From positions 1 to 47,449 of the forward strand of contig CATKXY010000018.1 of NCBI GenBank assembly GCA_949840915.1: a stretch of DNA of 47,449 nt, in the 5' to 3' direction. Positions 43,733-47,449 of this stretch are shown one piece after another. The notes beneath the pieces were generated by a model, which ran no database searches, had not been told where the DNA came from, and worked only from the letters and a program-made list of their open reading frames with translations. The number at the start of each line of letters is the position of its first letter. The first letter of the stretch is position 1. The stretch is from an uncultured Lachnospiraceae bacterium (lineage in GTDB: Bacteria > Bacillota > Clostridia > Lachnospirales > Lachnospiraceae). The position numbers and the translations under genes were made by a program.

Positions 43733-45130
43733 ATGAAGAAAAAAGTGCTTAGTGCTTTACTGTCCGCTACTCTGATTGTCAGCATGCTGGCAGGATGTGG
43801 CGGAAACAATGACAATCCTGCGGGAAATACTACACCGCAGCCGTCTCAGACCAGCGAACAGAAGCCGTCTGACACACAGGAGCCTGCAGCAGCAGAGGGC
43901 CAGGTGCTCAATATCTACTGCTGGAACAATGAGTTCAGAGATCGTGTGGTTGCCCTCTATCCCGGTTATGAGAAGATCGACGAGACCCACGGTACCATCG
44001 GCGATGTGTCCGTAGTGTGGAATGAGACTCCTAACAAAGATAATGCATACCAGAACAATCTGGACCAGAATCTGCTGAATCAGGAAAGTGCGGCAGCAGA
44101 CAGCAAGATCGATATGTTCCTTGTTGAAGCTGACTACGCATTGAAGTATGTAAACTCCGATTATACTATGGCGGTTTCCGATCTCGGCATTAGCAGCTCA
44201 GATATCGCAAACCAGTACAAGTACACACAGGACGTGGTAACGGACTCCAACGGCGTCCTCAAGGGCCTTTCCTGGCAGGGCTGCCCCGGCGTTATGTTCT
44301 ATAACCGCGAGGCTGCAAAAGAGATTTTCGGATCTGATGATCCCGCTACCGTTCAGGAGAACGTAAAGGATTGGGCTACCTTCAATGCTACTGCTAAGAC
44401 GGTTGCCGACAAGGGCTACAAGATGGTATCTTCCGCAAATGATACTTACCGTACATATTCCAACAACGTATCATCTCCCTGGGTAGTTGACGGTAAGATC
44501 AATGTGGATGAGAATCTGATGAACTGGGTAAACGATTCCAAGGCACTGGTAGACGCAGGCTACACCGGAACTCATGATCTGTGGAGCGACGACTGGAGTG
44601 CAGGCTTCTTCCCTCAGGGTAAGGTATTCTGCTACTTCGGACCCGCATGGCTCGTAAACTACTCCATGTCCGCTGACAAGGAAGGCAGTATCGGCTTCAA
44701 CGGCGGATGGGGCGCAACCGAAGGTCCTCAGGGCTTCTTCTGGGGCGGCACATGGATCTGTGCGGCAACAGGTACCGACAACCCGACTCTGGTGAAGGAT
44801 ATCATGCTGCAGATGACTACCAATGAAGAGATCATGACAGATATCGTTACCACTTATGATGATTTCGTAAACAACAAGCCCGCAATGGAGGCTATGGCGG
44901 CTGATCCTAATTACTCCAGCAAGGTGCTGGGAGGACAGAACCCTCTGGCTATGTACTGCGCAGGCGTGGACAGTCTGGATCTGAGCAACCTGAGCGATTA
45001 CGATCAGGGTTGTAACGAGGAGTTCCAGAAGGCTATGAAGAACTACTTCGAGGGAAATGCCAGTCTGGATGAAGCAATGCAGATGTTCTACAAGGCCGTG
45101 GTTGAGAAATATCCTAACCTGACCTATTAA
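43733..45130 (+). CDS. Sugar-binding lipoprotein of a CUT1 ABC transporter
   Basis: The ATG at 43733 (GGAGG 7 nt upstream) gives 465 residues; two earlier in-frame ATGs overlap or lie nearer the ribosome binding site. The signal peptide ends in a lipobox, MLAGC. The mature protein has the type II binding fold of oligosaccharide-binding proteins, with aromatic residues likely for sugar stacking (GGWGATEGPQGFFWGGTWICAATG). With the adjacent phosphorylase, cellobiose or cello-oligosaccharides are the likely ligand. Codon use suggests high expression. A strong terminator follows. Confidence 0.92.
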   Translation: MKKKVLSALLSATLIVSMLAGCGGNNDNPAGNTTPQPSQTSEQKPSDTQEPAAAEGQVLNIYCWNNEFRDRVVALYPGYEKIDETHGTIGDVSVVWNETPNKDNAYQNNLDQNLLNQESAAADSKIDMFLVEADYALKYVNSDYTMAVSDLGISSSDIANQYKYTQDVVTDSNGVLKGLSWQGCPGVMFYNREAAKEIFGSDDPATVQENVKDWATFNATAKTVADKGYKMVSSANDTYRTYSNNVSSPWVVDGKINVDENLMNWVNDSKALVDAGYTGTHDLWSDDWSAGFFPQGKVFCYFGPAWLVNYSMSADKEGSIGFNGGWGATEGPQGFFWGGTWICAATGTDNPTLVKDIMLQMTTNEEIMTDIVTTYDDFVNNKPAMEAMAADPNYSSKVLGGQNPLAMYCAGVDSLDLSNLSDYDQGCNEEFQKAMKNYFEGNASLDEAMQMFYKAVVEKYPNLTY

Positions 45131-45149
45131 TACAGAAAACAGTGGCTTA

Positions 45150-45186
45150 AACCGCACCTGCCTGCCTGGTCAGGTAGGTGCGGTTT
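45150..45186 (+). terminator. Intrinsic terminator/attenuator after the binding-protein gene
   Basis: AACCGCACCTGCCTG pairs with CAGGTAGGTGCGGTT (one bulge), followed by TTTT. As at 15801, it would favour binding-protein message over permease message. Confidence 0.88.
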
Positions 45187-45210
45187 TCCTCTAAACAAAT
45201 GGGCAGGGCG

Positions 45211-45310
45211 TGCTGTTCATTTGAGATACAGAGCCGGCAGCAGGAGTTCTTTTGGATGATGCGGACGACTTTGCCGAAAGAAAAAATGCTGCGAGCTCTG
45301 TAGGACAGCA
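45211..45310 (+). other. Possible 100-nt structured element between binding protein and permease genes
   Basis: Nested complementary arms: TGCTGT (45211-45216) with ACAGCA (45305-45310); TACAGAGC (45227-45234) with GCTCTGTA (45295-45302); GCAGCA (45237-45242) with TGCTGC (45287-45292); TTCTTTTGG (45247-45255) with CCGAAAGAA (45274-45282). An 18-nt loop is left. It has no T-run. It occupies a 236-bp gap that has no credible gene. It may be a regulatory RNA, a processing site or a mobile-element relic; I do not recognise the family. Confidence 0.55.
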
Positions 45311-45372
45311 TTAACGCAGTACTGCAGGCTTTGCCTGTGATATGAAGGACCAATAGGGATGGAGGTATGACT

Positions 45373-46287
45373 ATGAAAAGTGCGCGGCGCGGAAAGGTTG
45401 TAAGCTATAACAAATGGGGCTACATCTTTTTGATTCCCTTTGTTGTAGTGTATCTGGTATTTTCACTGATTCCGTTGATTGATACGGTCTATAACAGCTT
45501 TTTTGAAAATTACCGCATAGGCCTGAACCAGGTTGGACCCAATTTTGTGGGGCTGGAGAATTTCAAGGCCATTTTTACCAGCGGCGAAGTGTGGATCTAT
45601 GCAAAGAACACTATGATCATGTGGCTTTTGGGATTCGTGCCTCAGATCATCATATCGTTGCTTCTGGGGGCTTGGTTTTCGGATCCGTCCCTGCGGCTGA
45701 AGGGACAGCGGTTTTTTAAGACCGTGATCTATCTGCCCAATCTGATCATGGCATCTGCTTTCGCCATGCTGTTCTTTACCTTGTTTTCGGATGGCGGCCC
45801 CATCAACTCACTTATGATACAGACGGGATTGATCAGCACTCCATTTAAATTTATGTCGAATGTCTGGAGCACCAGATTTCTCGTAGCCACAATGAACTGT
45901 CTGATGTGGTTTGGAAACACAACGATTTTGTTGATGGCGGGTATGATGGGAATCGACACATCGCTGTTTGAGGCGGCCCAGGTGGACGGGGCAACTTCTA
46001 CTCAGGTTTTCTTCAGAATTACGCTGCCGCTGCTTCGGCCGATTCTGATCTATGTGATGATGACTTCATTGATCGGCGGTCTGCAGATGTTCGATGTGCC
46101 GCAGATCTTGACCGGCGGTACCGGAGATCCCATGCGTTCCTCCATGACGCTGATCATGTATCTGAATAAGCATCTGTTCAGTAAAAACTACGGCATGGGC
46201 GGCGCATTGTCAGTGATTCTGTTTATGATAACCGGCGTACTGAGTCTGCTCGTATACAAAGTCTCAAATAAGAAAGAAACTTACTAG
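45373..46287 (+). CDS. Sugar ABC transporter permease (MalF-like)
   Basis: The ATG at 45373 has GGAGG 7 nt upstream (the ATG at 45367 is too close) and gives 304 residues with six membrane helices (YIFLIPFVVVYLVFSLIPL first). The ATPase-contact EAA loop is present as EAAQVDGATSTQVFFRITLPLLRPILIY. It pairs with the next permease. Confidence 0.93.
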   Translation: MKSARRGKVVSYNKWGYIFLIPFVVVYLVFSLIPLIDTVYNSFFENYRIGLNQVGPNFVGLENFKAIFTSGEVWIYAKNTMIMWLLGFVPQIIISLLLGAWFSDPSLRLKGQRFFKTVIYLPNLIMASAFAMLFFTLFSDGGPINSLMIQTGLISTPFKFMSNVWSTRFLVATMNCLMWFGNTTILLMAGMMGIDTSLFEAAQVDGATSTQVFFRITLPLLRPILIYVMMTSLIGGLQMFDVPQILTGGTGDPMRSSMTLIMYLNKHLFSKNYGMGGALSVILFMITGVLSLLVYKVSNKKETY

Positions 46288-46298
46288 GAGGTGAAAGC

Positions 46299-47168
46299 AT
46301 GAAAGTAAATGCAAACGGCCCTAAAAAGGGAATGGGGATTCATGCAAGACGGGGAGTCGCCTATGTTGTGCTGGCAATTATAACCGTGCTTTGCCTGTTC
46401 TGGTTCCTGTTGCTCTTTATCAATACGACCAGGTCGCACTCGGAACTGAATCAGGGATTTTCCATTATCCCCAGCAAGTATCTGTTTTCCAATATTCAGA
46501 AGCTGATTAAAATGGGCGAGCGTCTTCCGATTTTGACAGGTCTGTTAAACAGCCTGATCGTTGCGGCTCTGAGCGCAGTATTCTGTACATACTTCTCGGT
46601 GATGACGGCGTACGCTATTCATGCGTATGACTTCAGGCTCAAGAAGTTTATGTTTACCTTTATCCTGATGATCATGATGATTCCGACACAGGTTACCGCG
46701 CTGGGATTTCTGCAGCTGGTTTCCAGGATGAAGCTGGAGGATTCCTTTATTCCTCTGATCATTCCCAGTATTGCGGCTCCGGTGACTTTCTTCTATATGA
46801 AACAATACATGGACAGCGCGCTGCCATTGTCTCTGATCGAGGCAGCCCGGATAGACGGCTCGGGGGAGTTCCGTACCTTTAATGCCATTGTGATACCGCT
46901 GATGAAGCCGGCTATCGCCGTGCAGGCGATCTTCACCTTTGTGACGAGCTGGAACAATTACTTCACGCCTGCGCTGATCCTGCATGATCCTAAGAAGAGA
47001 ACCGTGCCCATTTTGATCGCACAGTTGAGAAGCATGGACTGGTCCAATCTGGACACAGGTGTTGTTTACACTATGATCGGATTGTCAATCTTTCCGGTTA
47101 TTCTGGTATATCTGTTCCTGTCCAAGTTCATTGTGCAGGGTGTGGCAATGGGCAGTGTGAAAGGTTAA
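46299..47168 (+). CDS. Sugar ABC transporter permease (MalG-like)
   Basis: The 289-residue permease has six helices and the EAA loop EAARIDGSGEFRTFNAIVIPLMKPAIAV. TAGGAGGTG precedes the start, 11 bp after the previous stop. No ATPase gene follows, so the transporter must borrow one, most likely the protein encoded at 27961-29073. Confidence 0.93.
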   Translation: MKVNANGPKKGMGIHARRGVAYVVLAIITVLCLFWFLLLFINTTRSHSELNQGFSIIPSKYLFSNIQKLIKMGERLPILTGLLNSLIVAALSAVFCTYFSVMTAYAIHAYDFRLKKFMFTFILMIMMIPTQVTALGFLQLVSRMKLEDSFIPLIIPSIAAPVTFFYMKQYMDSALPLSLIEAARIDGSGEFRTFNAIVIPLMKPAIAVQAIFTFVTSWNNYFTPALILHDPKKRTVPILIAQLRSMDWSNLDTGVVYTMIGLSIFPVILVYLFLSKFIVQGVAMGSVKG

Positions 47169-47217
47169 AAGGGGTTTGGAAATAGATTAAATGATAATGT
47201 TTTAGCTCTGACGCAAG

Positions 47218-47248
47218 ATCCGGAAGGCCATAAAACCTTCCGGATTTT
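47218..47248 (+). terminator. Intrinsic terminator of the CUT1 transporter operon
   Basis: ATCCGGAAGG (47218-47227) pairs perfectly with CCTTCCGGAT (47236-47245) around an 8-nt loop, followed by TTTT. Confidence 0.92.
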
Positions 47249-47366
47249 GTGTTTTAAATTTCAGAATTTTCTGTTATTGCGTTTAAATGTCAGGATTTGC
47301 GTGAAAAACATGTATTTTTGAATTATAGAGTAAAGTTTTTGTCAGTTGACTAAGAGAAAATAGATA

Positions 47367-47436
47367 GAGAGTACCAGAATCCCTGTTATAATGGATTTGT
47401 CGAAGATCTAAAACAACAGGTGATGGAGGTACTCTC
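47367..47436. repeat. 9-bp inverted repeat flanking a promoter at the window end
   Basis: GAGAGTACC (47367-47375) and GGTACTCTC (47428-47436) are exact inverted copies. Between them is an extended -10 promoter, TGTTATAAT (47384-47392). The right arm overlaps the ribosome binding site (GGAGG) of the next gene. This may be an operator pair, a leader structure or an insertion-sequence end. Confidence 0.6.
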
Positions 47437-47449
47437 ATGAAAAACATTG
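47437..47449 (+). CDS. Start of an unidentified gene, cut by the window edge
   Basis: ATG at 47437 with GGAGG 7 nt upstream and the extended -10 promoter at 47384-47392. Only MKNI is visible, so nothing can be said about the product. Confidence 0.55.

Noticed and set aside
45147..45353. 68-codon minus-strand frame between the binding protein and permease genes
   Set aside because: It runs through a terminator and the stem-loop; no ribosome binding site and no recognisable protein.

Overview
The window looks like a chromosomal segment of an anaerobic, spore-forming Clostridia, most likely a Lachnospiraceae gut commensal. The evidence is a SpmB-type sporulation protein, a split transketolase, a YesM/YesN sugar two-component system, a stand-alone UgpC/MsmK-type sugar ATPase, cellobiose phosphorylase, radical-SAM activases for anaerobic enzymes, a DUF6128-like protein, strong GGAGG ribosome binding sites and TTGACA-N17-TATAAT-type promoters. 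No plasmid, phage or complete insertion sequence is visible. The species call is inference.

Layout. 1-646: the trailer (old) end of a type I-C-like CRISPR array, whose last three repeats decay progressively. 711-4293: minus-strand spmB, an AEC-family transporter and a membrane-anchored DUF885 metallopeptidase-like protein. 4376-22667: a long pentose module. AraR has its own operator/promoter region, followed by araA, an FGGY kinase, araD, transketolase N and C halves and a terminator. Then come YesN/YesM, a lipoprotein sugar-binding protein, a terminator-like hairpin, a YtfR-YtfT-YjfF-type ABC transporter, a second YtfQ-like binding protein, a membrane GGDEF protein and ribulose-phosphate 3-epimerase. 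Together these would import furanose-type arabinose or galactose, convert L-arabinose to xylulose-5-phosphate and feed it to the pentose phosphate pathway. 22682-27784: an unrecognised basic protein, metG, an alpha/beta hydrolase, a GNAT and a YesL/DUF624 membrane protein. 27961-31341: the shared sugar-ABC ATPase, a PucR/CdaR-like regulator and a DUF6128-like protein. 31383-33822: a radical SAM enzyme, the SRP RNA gene (minus strand), a flavin reductase-like protein and tadA. 34050-39510: glycogen phosphorylase, an NrdG-like activase, a MATE exporter and a D-2-hydroxyacid dehydrogenase. 39701-47168: a cellobiose phosphorylase, a divergent LacI-type regulator and a CUT1 sugar transporter (binding protein and two permeases, no ATPase). 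47437 to the end: the first codons of another gene.

How the parts fit. The CUT1 transporter at 43733-47168 has no ATPase; the UgpC/MsmK-type ATPase at 27961 is the obvious partner. The cellobiose phosphorylase and the LacI gene share a 12-bp motif just downstream of both predicted transcription starts, so one repressor probably controls both. The pentose module appears to have two layers of control: cytoplasmic AraR, and a YesM/YesN system that may sense sugar outside the cell, possibly through the second binding protein.

No clearly new defence or mobile system is present. The most interesting observations are the decay gradient in the CRISPR trailer, the possible sensory binding protein with a YesM kinase, a diguanylate cyclase inside the arabinose locus, a 100-nt stem-loop in the cellobiose transporter operon, and a terminator whose stem contains the next gene's ribosome binding site.
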